From Diaphorobacter ruginosibacter (lineage in GTDB: Bacteria; Pseudomonadota; Gammaproteobacteria; Burkholderiales; Burkholderiaceae_C), in NCBI RefSeq assembly GCF_014395975.1, contig NZ_CP060714.1, positions 1,054,001-1,118,000 on the forward strand: 64,000 bases of DNA, written 5' to 3'. How positions within the stretch are numbered: the stretch's first letter is position 1; each line of letters begins with the position of its first letter. Positions 43,729-52,214 of this stretch are shown piece by piece. The notes under the pieces are model-generated. The model was not told the origin of the DNA, did not search any database, and saw only the letters and a program-made list of their open reading frames with translations. Position numbers and translations under genes: made by a program.

Positions 43729-45528
43729 ATGGCAATGCGTACCGAATACTGCGGTCTTGTGACCGAGGCCCTGCTGGGCCAAACCGTGACCCTGTGCGGC
43801 TGGGTGAACCGTCGCCGCGACCATGGTGGCGTGATCTTCATCGACCTGCGCGACCGTGAAGGCTATGTGCAGGTGGTCTGCGATCCGGATCGTCCGGAGA
43901 TGTTCAAGATCGCCGAAGACCTGCGCAACGAGTTCTGCATCCAGGTCAAGGGCCTGGTGCGCGCGCGTCCTGCGGGCACGACCAACGACAAGCTCAAGAG
44001 CGGCCAGATCGAAGTGCTGTGCCACGAGCTGAACGTGCTCAACGCATCGGTCACGCCTCCGTTCCAGCTCGACGACGAGAACCTGTCGGAGACCACGCGC
44101 CTCACGCACCGCGTGCTGGATCTGCGCCGTCCTTACATGCAGCGCAACATGATGCTGCGCTACAAGACCGCCATCCAGGTGCGCAACTACCTGGACAAGC
44201 TGGGTTTCATCGACATCGAGACCCCGATGCTCGGCAAGAGCACGCCCGAAGGCGCGCGCGACTATCTGGTGCCCAGCCGCGTGCATGACGGCGAGTTCTT
44301 CGCTCTGCCCCAGTCGCCCCAGCTCTACAAGCAGATGCTGATGGTGGCGGGCTACGACCGCTACTACCAGATCACCAAGTGCTTCCGCGACGAAGACCTG
44401 CGTGCCGACCGCCAGCCTGAATTCACGCAGATCGACTGCGAAACCTCGTTCCTGAACGAGGAAGAAATCCGTGCGATCTTCCAGCAGATGATCGTGGAAG
44501 TGTTCAAGGAGCAACTGAACGTCGACCTGGGCGAGTTCCCGATCATGACGTACCAGGACGCGGCCTTCCGCTTCGGCTCCGACAAGCCCGACCTGCGCGT
44601 GAAGCTCGAATTCACCGAGCTCACCGAAGTGATGAAGGACGTCGACTTCAAGGTGTTCTCCACGCCTGCCACCACCAAGGGCGGCCGCGTGGTGGCCCTG
44701 CGCGTTCCGCGCGGCGCCGAAATCTCGCGCGGCGAGATCGATGCCTACACCGAGTTCGTGAAGATCTACGGCGCCAAGGGTCTCGCCTGGATCAAGGTCA
44801 ACGAAGTGGCCAAGGGCCGTGACGGCCTGCAGTCCCCGATCGTGAAGAACCTGCACGACGCGGCCATCGCCGAGATCCTCAAGCGCACTGGTGCCCAGGA
44901 CGGCGACCTGCTGTTCTTCGGCGCCGACAAGGAAAAGATCGTCAACGACTCCATCGGCGCACTGCGCCTGAAGGTCGGCCACAGCGAGTTCGGCAAGAAG
45001 AACGGCCTGTTCGAGAACAAGTGGGCGCCGCTGTGGGTGGTGGACTTCCCGATGTTCGAGCACGACGAGGAAAACAACCGCTGGGCGGCCGTGCACCATC
45101 CGTTCACATCCCCGAAGGACGGCCACGAAGACCTCATGGACACCGATCCGGGCAAGTGCCTTGCCAAGGCCTACGACATGGTGCTCAACGGCTGGGAACT
45201 GGGCGGTGGCTCGGTGCGTATCCACCGTGCGGACGTGCAGAGCAAGGTGTTCTCAGCGCTCAACATCTCGGCCGAAGACGCGCGTGCCAAGTTCGGCTAC
45301 CTGCTGGATGCGCTGCAGTACGGCGCGCCTCCGCACGGCGGCCTGGCATTCGGCCTCGATCGCCTGATCACGCTGATGACCGGTGCCGAGTCGATCCGCG
45401 ACGTGATCGCCTTCCCGAAGACCCAGCGCGCGCAGGACCTGCTCACGCAGGCTCCGTCGCCCGTCGACGAGAAGCAGCTGCGCGAACTGCACATCAAGCT
45501 GCGCAACCCGACACCCGCGGCTCAGTGA
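43729..45528 (+). CDS. aspS: Aspartyl-tRNA synthetase
   Basis: Class IIb synthetase of 599 residues. It has an N-terminal OB-fold anticodon domain (VTLCGWVNRRRDHGGVIFIDLRDREG) and motif 2 ITKCFRDEDLRADRQPEFTQID. The bacterial GAD insertion lies at about 285-430. Motif 3 is GGLAFGLDRLITLM, and the end is IRDVIAFPKTQRAQDLLT. A GAD-containing AspRS can be discriminating or non-discriminating, depending on whether the genome has gatCAB and asnS. The ribosome site AGGAAG is well placed. A UUCG-loop terminator follows. Confidence 0.98.
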   Translation: MAMRTEYCGLVTEALLGQTVTLCGWVNRRRDHGGVIFIDLRDREGYVQVVCDPDRPEMFKIAEDLRNEFCIQVKGLVRARPAGTTNDKLKSGQIEVLCHELNVLNASVTPPFQLDDENLSETTRLTHRVLDLRRPYMQRNMMLRYKTAIQVRNYLDKLGFIDIETPMLGKSTPEGARDYLVPSRVHDGEFFALPQSPQLYKQMLMVAGYDRYYQITKCFRDEDLRADRQPEFTQIDCETSFLNEEEIRAIFQQMIVEVFKEQLNVDLGEFPIMTYQDAAFRFGSDKPDLRVKLEFTELTEVMKDVDFKVFSTPATTKGGRVVALRVPRGAEISRGEIDAYTEFVKIYGAKGLAWIKVNEVAKGRDGLQSPIVKNLHDAAIAEILKRTGAQDGDLLFFGADKEKIVNDSIGALRLKVGHSEFGKKNGLFENKWAPLWVVDFPMFEHDEENNRWAAVHHPFTSPKDGHEDLMDTDPGKCLAKAYDMVLNGWELGGGSVRIHRADVQSKVFSALNISAEDARAKFGYLLDALQYGAPPHGGLAFGLDRLITLMTGAESIRDVIAFPKTQRAQDLLTQAPSPVDEKQLRELHIKLRNPTPAAQ

Positions 45529-45561
45529 TGCACTGACAGTCCGGCAACGGAAAAACGGTAT

Positions 45562-45595
45562 AACGCCAAAGCCTTCGGGCCTTGGCGTTTTTTTT
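45562..45595 (+). terminator. Rho-independent terminator after aspS
   Basis: Twelve-base arms AACGCCAAAGCC (45562-45573) and GGCCTTGGCGTT (45578-45589), one A-C mismatch, around a TTCG tetraloop, followed by a run of eight T. Strong canonical form. Confidence 0.92.
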
Positions 45596-45630
45596 ATCTG
45601 TGACCTTTTGAAGACTTTGTGAGTGATCGC

Positions 45631-46476
45631 ATGAACTCTGCGCGCTGCCTGTCCGTGAATCTCCGTGCTTGCATCGTGATCTGCGCAAGCGCCCTTGCCG
45701 CATGCGCGATGACGGCGTGCGGCGAGAAGAAGACCGAACTGGGAGAGGGCAGCTCCGAGGTGACGGGATCGGCCGGGCCTGCGGGGGCGCAGGGCGCGAA
45801 TCCCACGCTTGAGCGTTGCGAGCAACCCATCGCCACGGTGGCGCTGCTGGAGAACCCACGCGGCTATGTCATGCCCAGTGCGGTGAATCTGCCGCCCACG
45901 CCCGTACCGCTGGTGAAACTGCTGATGCAGCAAAGCGGCTGCTTTCGCGTGGTCGACCGCGCGGGGGGGCTGCAGGGCACCCTCCGGGAGGGCGAGCTGC
46001 GGGATGCCGGGGTGCTGCGCAAGAATGGCACGGTGGAAAAGGGCAAGGGCTACGAGGCGCAGTACACGATGACGCCCAGCCTGACCTTCAGCGAGCAGGA
46101 TGCGGGGCGGGGCCTCGCGGGAATCATCGCGATGATTCCAGTGCTTCGCGACATCGCGGGGCTTGCGGGCGTGGCCGAGCAGGTGAAGTTCAAGGAGGCG
46201 CAGACCGCGCTCTTCCTGACCGACAACGAGACCACCGAGCAGGTCGCGGCGTCCACGGGCTCGGCGAAGGCGACCGACCTCGGCGTGGGCGGATTCGTGC
46301 TCGGCAGGGTCGGCGGTGGCGCCGGTGCGGGCTGGAGCAATACCAACGAAGGCAAGGTGATCGCGGCGGCCTTCCTGCATTCGCACAACCAGCTCGTGCA
46401 GCAACTGCGGCTGCTGCAGGCCAAGGAGCTTCCGCCGCCCGTGGCCACCAAGGCGGCAGGGCAGGACGGGCGCTGA
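45631..46476 (+). CDS. Probable lipoprotein with CsgG-like domain
   Basis: 281 residues with an N-terminal signal and a lipobox-like AMTAC followed by GEKKTEL. A 210-residue domain has the CsgG/HfaB feel: ATVALLENPRGY, LVKLLMQQSGCFRVVDRAGG, YEAQYTMTPSLTFSEQ, then GGFVLGRVGGGAGAGWSNTNEGKVIAAAFLHSHNQLV. CsgG proteins form outer-membrane secretion channels or assist envelope assembly; no partner genes for curli are present. Assignment is by pattern only. The gene is three bases before nudB, on the same strand. Confidence 0.6.
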   Translation: MNSARCLSVNLRACIVICASALAACAMTACGEKKTELGEGSSEVTGSAGPAGAQGANPTLERCEQPIATVALLENPRGYVMPSAVNLPPTPVPLVKLLMQQSGCFRVVDRAGGLQGTLREGELRDAGVLRKNGTVEKGKGYEAQYTMTPSLTFSEQDAGRGLAGIIAMIPVLRDIAGLAGVAEQVKFKEAQTALFLTDNETTEQVAASTGSAKATDLGVGGFVLGRVGGGAGAGWSNTNEGKVIAAAFLHSHNQLVQQLRLLQAKELPPPVATKAAGQDGR

Positions 46477-46479
46477 CAG

Positions 46480-47004
46480 ATGACAACTGAGATGGACGCT
46501 GGCATGAACGAGGCGCTGCCCGTGCGCCCCTGGAAGATTCCCCAGTCGGTGCTGGTGATCATCCATACGCGCGAATTGCAGGTGCTGCTGATGCGGCGCA
46601 CCGGGGGCACGGGTGAAACCGGCGAGGACGCCCGCAGCGAGTTCTGGCAATCGGTCACCGGCAGCAAGGATGCTCTCGACGAGGCGTTTTCGCTCACGGC
46701 GCACCGCGAAGTGCTGGAGGAGACGGGCATTGACAGCCGGGCTGCGGAATGTACGCTGCGTGACTGGAACATGGAGAACGTCTACAGCATCTACCCCCAG
46801 TGGCTGCATCGCTATGCTCCCGGCGTCCGGGAGAACACCGAGCGGATCTTCAGCCTCGAAGTGCCACCGGACACATCTGTGACCTTGAATCCCAGGGAAC
46901 ACACAGCATATGGATGGTGGGACTGGCGGGATGCGGCGGATCGCTGTTACTCGTCCTCCAATGCAGAAGCCATACTATGGCTGCCACGATTTGCCGGACG
47001 ATGA
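46480..47004 (+). CDS. nudB: Dihydroneopterin triphosphate pyrophosphatase (Nudix)
   Basis: 174-residue Nudix hydrolase matching NudB, which converts dihydroneopterin triphosphate in folate synthesis. It has KIPQSVLVIIHTRELQVLLMRR, FWQSVTGSKDALDEAFSLTAHREVLEETGID (Nudix box, about residues 56-88), NVYSIYPQWLHRYAPGV and the late HTAYGWWDWRDA. GTP cyclohydrolase I, the upstream pathway enzyme, is encoded 3 kb further on. ATG 46504 is an alternative start. Its stop overlaps the next ATG. Confidence 0.92.
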   Translation: MTTEMDAGMNEALPVRPWKIPQSVLVIIHTRELQVLLMRRTGGTGETGEDARSEFWQSVTGSKDALDEAFSLTAHREVLEETGIDSRAAECTLRDWNMENVYSIYPQWLHRYAPGVRENTERIFSLEVPPDTSVTLNPREHTAYGWWDWRDAADRCYSSSNAEAILWLPRFAGR

Positions 47005-47771
47005 TTACAGATTTTCACAGCAACGCGCATGACGACCACCCGGGCATCCTGCGCGTTGCCACCTACAACATCCACAAGGGCGTGCAGGGCCTGGGGCCCG
47101 CGCGCAGGCTGGAGATCCACAACCTCGGGCTGGCCGTCGAGCAGCTCGATGCCGACATCGTGTGCCTGCAGGAAGTGCGCAAGATGAACCGCCGCGAGGC
47201 CCAGTATTTCGACCGCTGGCCCGAGGTGTCCCAGGCGGAGTACCTGTCTCCGGAGGGGTATGAGTCGGTCTACCGGACCAATGCCTATACGCGCGATGGC
47301 GAGCACGGCAATGCGCTGCTCACGCGCTGGCCGGTGGTCGGCAGCAGCCACGAGGACATCTCCGATCACCGCTTCGAGCAGCGTGGCCTGCTGCACGTGG
47401 AGATCGACTTCCAGGGCCAGCGTGTGCACACCATCGTCGTGCACCTGGGCCTGATCCACGAGAGCCGCATTCGCCAGATTGCGCAGATCCACCGCTTCAT
47501 CGAGCGCGAGGTTCCCAAGGATGCGCCGCTGATCGTCGCCGGCGACTTCAACGACTGGGGCTTTCAGATCAAGCGCATGCTCGCAGGGTTCGGGCTGTTC
47601 GAATTCGACGAAGGCCCGCGCTCCAACACCTATCCGGCGCGCCTGCCGATGGTGCAGCTCGACCATGTCTACGTGCGCGGACTGCGTCCCACGGGGTTGC
47701 ATGTGCCGAACGGGCGCATCTGGTGGCGCATGTCCGACCACCTGCCGCTGATTGCGGAGTTCAGGCTTTGA
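47001..47771 (+). CDS. Endonuclease/exonuclease/phosphatase-fold protein (YbhP-like)
   Basis: 256-residue EEP-superfamily hydrolase: LRVATYNIHKGVQG, IVCLQEVRKMNRREAQYF (metal Glu), HLGLIHESRIRQI, IVAGDFNDWG and the closing SDHLPLIAEF with catalytic Asp-His. In E. coli ybhP sits directly before clsB, as here, so a phospholipid or nucleic-acid phosphodiester substrate is possible. It starts in the stop codon of nudB (ATGA) and its stop overlaps the clsB start. Confidence 0.9.
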   Translation: MITDFHSNAHDDHPGILRVATYNIHKGVQGLGPARRLEIHNLGLAVEQLDADIVCLQEVRKMNRREAQYFDRWPEVSQAEYLSPEGYESVYRTNAYTRDGEHGNALLTRWPVVGSSHEDISDHRFEQRGLLHVEIDFQGQRVHTIVVHLGLIHESRIRQIAQIHRFIEREVPKDAPLIVAGDFNDWGFQIKRMLAGFGLFEFDEGPRSNTYPARLPMVQLDHVYVRGLRPTGLHVPNGRIWWRMSDHLPLIAEFRL

Positions 47772-49009
47772 AGCAGCCGGCGGCCCGGGCTGGCAAGCGC
47801 ATCATCCTGCAATCCGGGCACGAGGTCCGGCTGCTCCAGGGTACCCTTGAACTCTTTCCCTCGCTGGTCGCGGACATGGACGCCGCGAAGGACTGCATCC
47901 AGTTCGAGACCTACATCTTCGACTGCACCGCGAGCGGCGAGGACATCGCCGACGCCTTGATCCGTGCGGCGCAGCGCGGTGTGGACGTTCGCCTGGCGGT
48001 GGACGGCTTCGGCACCGGGCCCATCCCGGCCCCGCTGCGCGAGCGCTTCGATGCCGCGGGCGTGCAGTTGCAGGTGTTCTCGGCCGTGAGCCAGCTGGCG
48101 CTCCTGCTGCCCAGGCACTGGCGCCGGCTGCACCGCAAGCTCTGCGTGGTCGATGACGAGGTGCTGTACTGCGGGGGCATCAACGTGCTCGATGATTTCT
48201 ACGATCCCAACCATGGCGCGCTCACCGCACCGCGGTTCGACTTTGCCGTGCGTGCCAAGGGAGCGGTGGTGGAGCAGGCGTCCGACAACATGGACAAGCT
48301 CTGGTGGCGCATGCGCGCGGTGCATGATGCGCGCAACCGCCGCATTTCCAGCGCGGTGGCGGACCTGCGCGCAGCGGGCGTGGCGAGGACGGCGGCCCGC
48401 CTCTCGGATGCCAAGACGCGCGGCATGCGGGCCGCGCTCCTGTTTCGCGACAACCTGCGCAACCGTGCGCGCATCGAGAAGGCCTACCTGCGTGCCATCG
48501 CCAATGCGCGCCAGGACATCATCATCGCCAACGCCTACTTCCTGCCGGGCAGGAAGCTTCGGCGAGCGCTGATCCTGGCAGCCCAGCGCGGCGTGAAGGT
48601 GCGCCTGCTGCTGCAGGGCAAGTACGAGTATTTCATGCAGTACCACGCCTCGCGGCCGGTATATGGCGCGTTGCTGGCGGCGGGCGTGCAGATCCATGAA
48701 TACGCGCCCAGCTTCCTGCATGCGAAGGTTGCGGTGATCGACGCCTATGTCGAGAAGCCCTGGGCCACCGTGGGGTCGTCCAACCTCGAGCCGCTGTCGC
48801 TGCTGCTGGCACGCGAGGCCAACGTGGTGGTCGAGGATGCCGAGTTCGCGCAGGATCTGCACCGGCGCCTCGAACTGGCCATGGAGCACGAGGGGGAGCT
48901 CATGGATCCCCAGGGCTTTGCCAGCAGGCCGCTCAGGCAGCGGGTGCTTGACCACATTGCCTCGGCCATCATGCGATCGCTGATCTGGGTGACGGGCAAC
49001 CGCTACTGA
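47768..49009 (+). CDS. clsB: Cardiolipin synthase B
   Basis: 413-residue phospholipase-D-family enzyme, the same length as E. coli ClsB. It has two HKD motifs, HRKLCVVDDEVLYCGGIN (about residues 122-139) and HAKVAVIDAYVEKPWATVGSSN (about 318-339). It joins phosphatidylglycerol with a second phospholipid to make cardiolipin at the inner membrane. The start is taken as TTG 47768, overlapping the EEP stop as TTGA, since it gives the family length; an in-frame ATG at 47723 would lie deep inside the previous gene. Confidence 0.93.
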   Translation: MKQPAARAGKRIILQSGHEVRLLQGTLELFPSLVADMDAAKDCIQFETYIFDCTASGEDIADALIRAAQRGVDVRLAVDGFGTGPIPAPLRERFDAAGVQLQVFSAVSQLALLLPRHWRRLHRKLCVVDDEVLYCGGINVLDDFYDPNHGALTAPRFDFAVRAKGAVVEQASDNMDKLWWRMRAVHDARNRRISSAVADLRAAGVARTAARLSDAKTRGMRAALLFRDNLRNRARIEKAYLRAIANARQDIIIANAYFLPGRKLRRALILAAQRGVKVRLLLQGKYEYFMQYHASRPVYGALLAAGVQIHEYAPSFLHAKVAVIDAYVEKPWATVGSSNLEPLSLLLAREANVVVEDAEFAQDLHRRLELAMEHEGELMDPQGFASRPLRQRVLDHIASAIMRSLIWVTGNRY

Positions 49010-49047
49010 GCAGAAATCCGCTGCCTTTGCCCGCCGGCCTTGCAGGC

Positions 49048-49296
49048 TCAGGTTTCCTTTTCCTCCTCGGAAAATCGTTCGTCAGGGATGTCGCCGGCGG
49101 AGTAGCTCAGGAGGTCCCCGGGCTGGCAGTCCAGGTACTTGCAGATGGCCTCCAGTGTGGACAGGCGCAGGCCCTTGACCTTTCCCTGCTTCAGCAGGGA
49201 CAGGTTCTGCTCCGTGATGCCGATCGCTGCTGCAAGATCCTTGGACTTGACCTTGCGACGAGCCAGCATGACGTTCAGTGTGATGTCGATGGGCAT
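49048..49296 (-). CDS. Small XRE-family DNA-binding protein
   Basis: 82-residue helix-turn-helix protein (Cro/CI, YozG-like). It has MLARRKVKSKDLAAAIGITEQNLSLLKQGKVKGLRLSTLEAICKYLDCQPGDLL, with an acidic C-terminal tail (DERFSEEEKET). It is nine bases after a DUF2975 membrane protein on the same strand, the standard pairing of this XRE type. Probably binds the palindrome at 49885-49907 in front of the pair. Confidence 0.92.
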   Translation of the reverse strand: MPIDITLNVMLARRKVKSKDLAAAIGITEQNLSLLKQGKVKGLRLSTLEAICKYLDCQPGDLLSYSAGDIPDERFSEEEKET

Positions 49297-49305
49297 GGCG
49301 CTGCC

Positions 49306-49860
49306 TTACACGAAGTGCTTGTTCTCGCTGTCGATCTCGTGGGCTCGCCGCAGGATGCTGGCAACGACGATGACGCAGCCGGCCAGGAAAAGCGCAACGA
49401 TGCCGGAGGAGTCGAAGCTCAGCGAGATAAAACGTTGGCCCGGGGGCAGCTGCATCGTTGCCCAGGCGCTCAGAAGCGGTTCACACAGGACGCCGAGCAC
49501 CACCCAGAGCGCCACGGCGATACCCAAGCGGCGCATGTGCGTGGATGTCGTCGCGCTGAAGTACTCGCCAGCGGCGTAGCTCTTGAACAGCGCCCGCAGG
49601 TTCAGCAGTCCGAAGGACAGCACGAGAAGAGGAAGGCTGGAGAGCATGATCGCGCCAAGCGTCTGCCACCAGGGCATAGAGGTCACATTCGGACCCAGCG
49701 CAGACACCATCCGGTCGGATAGTGAGAAGGACAAGCCAAGTCCTCCTTCGATGCTGCCCAGCCGGGGGAACAGCCAGACAGCAAGGTTCGCTGCAAGCAT
49801 GAGGACGATAAGGCACAGGGTAGTGGAGGCCATGCAACGGGCCAGACGATTGAACGGCAT
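49306..49860 (-). CDS. DUF2975 membrane protein
   Basis: 184 residues with four spans (about 13-33, 65-87, 113-135, 150-172). It has SYAAGEYFSATTSTHMRRLGIAVALWVV, typical of DUF2975 (YoaS-type) proteins, and ends with REAH-like RRAHEIDSENKHFV. DUF2975 proteins are thought to modulate or anchor the partner XRE regulator, but this is unproven. The upstream region is unusually AT-rich for this genome. Confidence 0.88.
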   Translation of the reverse strand: MPFNRLARCMASTTLCLIVLMLAANLAVWLFPRLGSIEGGLGLSFSLSDRMVSALGPNVTSMPWWQTLGAIMLSSLPLLVLSFGLLNLRALFKSYAAGEYFSATTSTHMRRLGIAVALWVVLGVLCEPLLSAWATMQLPPGQRFISLSFDSSGIVALFLAGCVIVVASILRRAHEIDSENKHFV

Positions 49861-49884
49861 GGAGTGTCTTGGTTGATTAGAATG

Positions 49885-49907
49885 AAATTATTGTAATTCG
49901 ATAATTT
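49885..49907. promoter_or_regulatory. Inverted repeat upstream of the DUF2975/XRE pair
   Basis: AAATTAT (49885-49891), nine bases, ATAATTT (49901-49907), perfect arms, 25 bases before the DUF2975 start. A minus-strand -10 candidate TACAAT (49894-49889) overlaps the left arm. A dimeric XRE protein bound here would cover the promoter. It lies in a 130-base AT-rich patch shared with the folE upstream region. Confidence 0.5.
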
Positions 49908-50060
49908 TTTATTGAAACTTGTTAATTGAATCTGAATGTATCTTTATTGTTGACCTGAATTAGCTATCAAATAAGAAGCAAAAAGATCTTGTAGAGCATG
50001 GCGTGGGTGCTTGAAAATCCATACTCCGACGCTGTCTTCATTCACTGGTACCATGCCAGG

Positions 50061-50792
50061 ATGTCGCAAAACAAAGACGCTGACCCGAAATCCGCCGCGC
50101 CTTCCGCTGATGAGGGAACGCCTGTTTCCGTGAAGATCCGCGAGCGCCTGAACGCTGCACGCAAGCGTTTCAATGCGAACGACAACATCGCCGAGTTCAT
50201 CGAGCCCGGAGAGCTGGAAAAGCTGCTCGATGAGGTCGAAGAGAAGATGCAGACCGTGCTCGACAGCATGGTTATCGACACGCAGGGCGACCACAACACG
50301 CAGAACACGGCGCGCCGCGTGGCGAAGATGTACATCAACGAGGTGTTCCGCGGCCGCTACGTCACGCCGCCGACGATCACCGAGTTCCCGAATGCGGAAC
50401 ATCTGAACGAGCTGATGATCGTCGGACCGATCACCGTGCGCAGTGCCTGCAGCCACCATTTCTGCCCGGTCATCGGCAAGATCTGGATCGGCGTGCTGCC
50501 CAACGAGCACACCAACGTGATCGGCCTGTCGAAGTACGCACGGCTGGTGGACTGGGTCATGGGCCGTCCGCAGATCCAGGAAGAGGCCGTGGTGCAACTG
50601 GCCGACCTCATCATGGAAAAGACGCAACCCGACGGCCTTGCCGTGGTGATGGAGGCCTCGCATTTCTGCATGTCCTGGCGCGGCGTGCGCGAGATGGACA
50701 GCAAGATGATCAATTCGGTGATGCGCGGTGTGTTCCTCACCAATCCCACGCTACGCCGCGAATTCCTGTCACTGATTCCCGGAAGGAACTGA
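50061..50792 (+). CDS. folE: GTP cyclohydrolase I
   Basis: Converts GTP to dihydroneopterin triphosphate at the head of folate/pterin synthesis. The 243-residue product has a variable N-terminal part and a core with DTQGDHNTQNTARRVAKMYINEVFRGRY, GPITVRSACSHHFCPVIGKIWIGVLP (zinc Cys/His and catalytic His) and GLSKYARLVDW. EASHFCMSWRGVR carries the third zinc Cys. The start is the ATG at 50061 (MSQNKDADPKSAA), not the 21-residue longer form. The next gene, a BLUF protein, begins five bases after its stop. Confidence 0.94.
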   Translation: MSQNKDADPKSAAPSADEGTPVSVKIRERLNAARKRFNANDNIAEFIEPGELEKLLDEVEEKMQTVLDSMVIDTQGDHNTQNTARRVAKMYINEVFRGRYVTPPTITEFPNAEHLNELMIVGPITVRSACSHHFCPVIGKIWIGVLPNEHTNVIGLSKYARLVDWVMGRPQIQEEAVVQLADLIMEKTQPDGLAVVMEASHFCMSWRGVREMDSKMINSVMRGVFLTNPTLRREFLSLIPGRN

Positions 50793-50797
50793 ACATC

Positions 50798-51220
50798 ATG
50801 CTCGTGCGTTTGCTGTATGTGAGCCGCGCGGTGGATACATCCCCCGCGGCGATTGAAGCCATCCTCACGCAGTCGCGTTCGCACAACCCGGCCAGCGGCA
50901 TCACCGGCGTGCTGTGCTATGGCGGCGGCATCTTCCTGCAGGCCATCGAGGGCGGCCGCTCGACGGTGAGCGAGCTCTATGGTTCGATCCAGGCGGATGC
51001 GCGCCACAAGGATGTGGAGCTCCTGTCGTTCGAGGAGATCTCGGAGCGCCGCTTCGGTGGCTGGACGATGGGGCACGTGAACCTCGCCAAGCTCAATCAC
51101 TCGATCGTGCTGAAGTATTCGGAACGTCCGGAATTCGATCCGTACTCCACCTCGGGCAAGGTGTCCTTCGCACTGCTCGAGGAACTGATGGCCACGGCCT
51201 CGGTCATCGGCCGCGCCTGA
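50798..51220 (+). CDS. Short BLUF-domain blue-light photoreceptor
   Basis: 140-residue protein consisting of a BLUF domain plus a short C-terminal helix region. The residues of the flavin photocycle are present: Tyr7 (RLLYVSRA), Asn30 (SHNPASGITGVLCY), Gln48 (IFLQAIEG), and Trp89/Met91 (GGWTMGH). BLUF proteins bind FAD and signal blue light through the Tyr-Gln hydrogen-bond switch. No output domain is attached, so it must act on a partner. It follows folE by five bases with a GGAAGGAA ribosome site inside the folE end, so the two are co-transcribed. Confidence 0.95.
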   Translation: MLVRLLYVSRAVDTSPAAIEAILTQSRSHNPASGITGVLCYGGGIFLQAIEGGRSTVSELYGSIQADARHKDVELLSFEEISERRFGGWTMGHVNLAKLNHSIVLKYSERPEFDPYSTSGKVSFALLEELMATASVIGRA

Positions 51221-51332
51221 ACACCTGCCGCCTTCTTCCCCGGTGGAAGAGAGGCGGTACACATGACGCACGGGTACGGCAGGGACCCGCATTCAAGCAC
51301 ATGCAGACAATCACACAACGCCAACTCAACGC

Positions 51333-52214
51333 ATGTCACTGACGGCCTTCGGTTTGATCATCGTCGCGGGGCTGATCCATGCAGGATGGAACATCGCGGC
51401 GAAACGCGCGGGCGGCGATTCACGCTTCGCCTTCTTCACCTCGATCCTCAACATGGTGGTCTGGGCGCCCCTCGGGTGGTGGCTGGGCCGTGACGTCGTG
51501 CCGCTGTGGGGCGCGAAGGAGTGGGGCATCGTCGCGTTGAGCGGCGTGCTGCACGTCCTGTACTACGTGGTGCTGCTGCGCGGCTACCGCAAGGCCGATC
51601 TCACCGTGGTCTATCCACTGGCTCGCGGCACGGGGCCGCTGCTGTCGTCGATGGTGGCGATCACCTTTCTCGGCGAACACCTTTCGGCCCTCGGGGCGCT
51701 CGGCATTGCGGGCGTCGTGGGTGGCGTCTTCCTGATCGCAGGCGGTCCCGGGCTGCTGCGCGCGGCGAAAGATCCGGTGGCACGCACGCGTGTCCACAAG
51801 GGCATGCTGTACGGGGTGCTGACCGGAGTGTTCATTGCGTCGTACACGGTGGTCGACGGCTATGCGGTCAAGGTCATGCTGCTGTCGCCGATCCTGGTGG
51901 ACTACATGGGCAACCTGGTGCGCATCGTGCTGCTGTCGCCCGTGGCTTTCCGCAAGCCCGGGGAGTTGATGCCGCTGTGGAAGGCGCAATGGAAATACGC
52001 ATTGCTTGTCGCGGCAGTGAGCCCGATCGCCTATGTGCTGGTGCTCTATGCCATGCAGCATGCGCCCATGTCCCACGTGGCCCCGGCGCGTGAAGTGTCG
52101 ATGCTGTTCGCCGCATTGATCGGCGGCCACCTGCTCAAGGAAGGCGACCGCAAGGCGCGCATCTTCGGGGCGGTGTTGATCGCCGCCGGCGTCACGGCGC
52201 TGGGACTGGGGTGA
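51333..52214 (+). CDS. EamA-family (DMT) transporter
   Basis: 293 residues, about ten membrane spans in two EamA repeats (residues 1-138, GLIIVAGLIHAGWNIAAKRAGG; 150-290, YGVLTGVFIASYTVVDGYAVKVM). YRKADLTVVYPLARGTGPLLSS and APAREVSMLFAALIGGHLLKEGD are the conserved repeat signatures near each end. Likely a small-molecule or amino-acid exporter; substrate unknown. Overlaps the next gene as TGATG. Confidence 0.9.
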   Translation: MSLTAFGLIIVAGLIHAGWNIAAKRAGGDSRFAFFTSILNMVVWAPLGWWLGRDVVPLWGAKEWGIVALSGVLHVLYYVVLLRGYRKADLTVVYPLARGTGPLLSSMVAITFLGEHLSALGALGIAGVVGGVFLIAGGPGLLRAAKDPVARTRVHKGMLYGVLTGVFIASYTVVDGYAVKVMLLSPILVDYMGNLVRIVLLSPVAFRKPGELMPLWKAQWKYALLVAAVSPIAYVLVLYAMQHAPMSHVAPAREVSMLFAALIGGHLLKEGDRKARIFGAVLIAAGVTALGLG

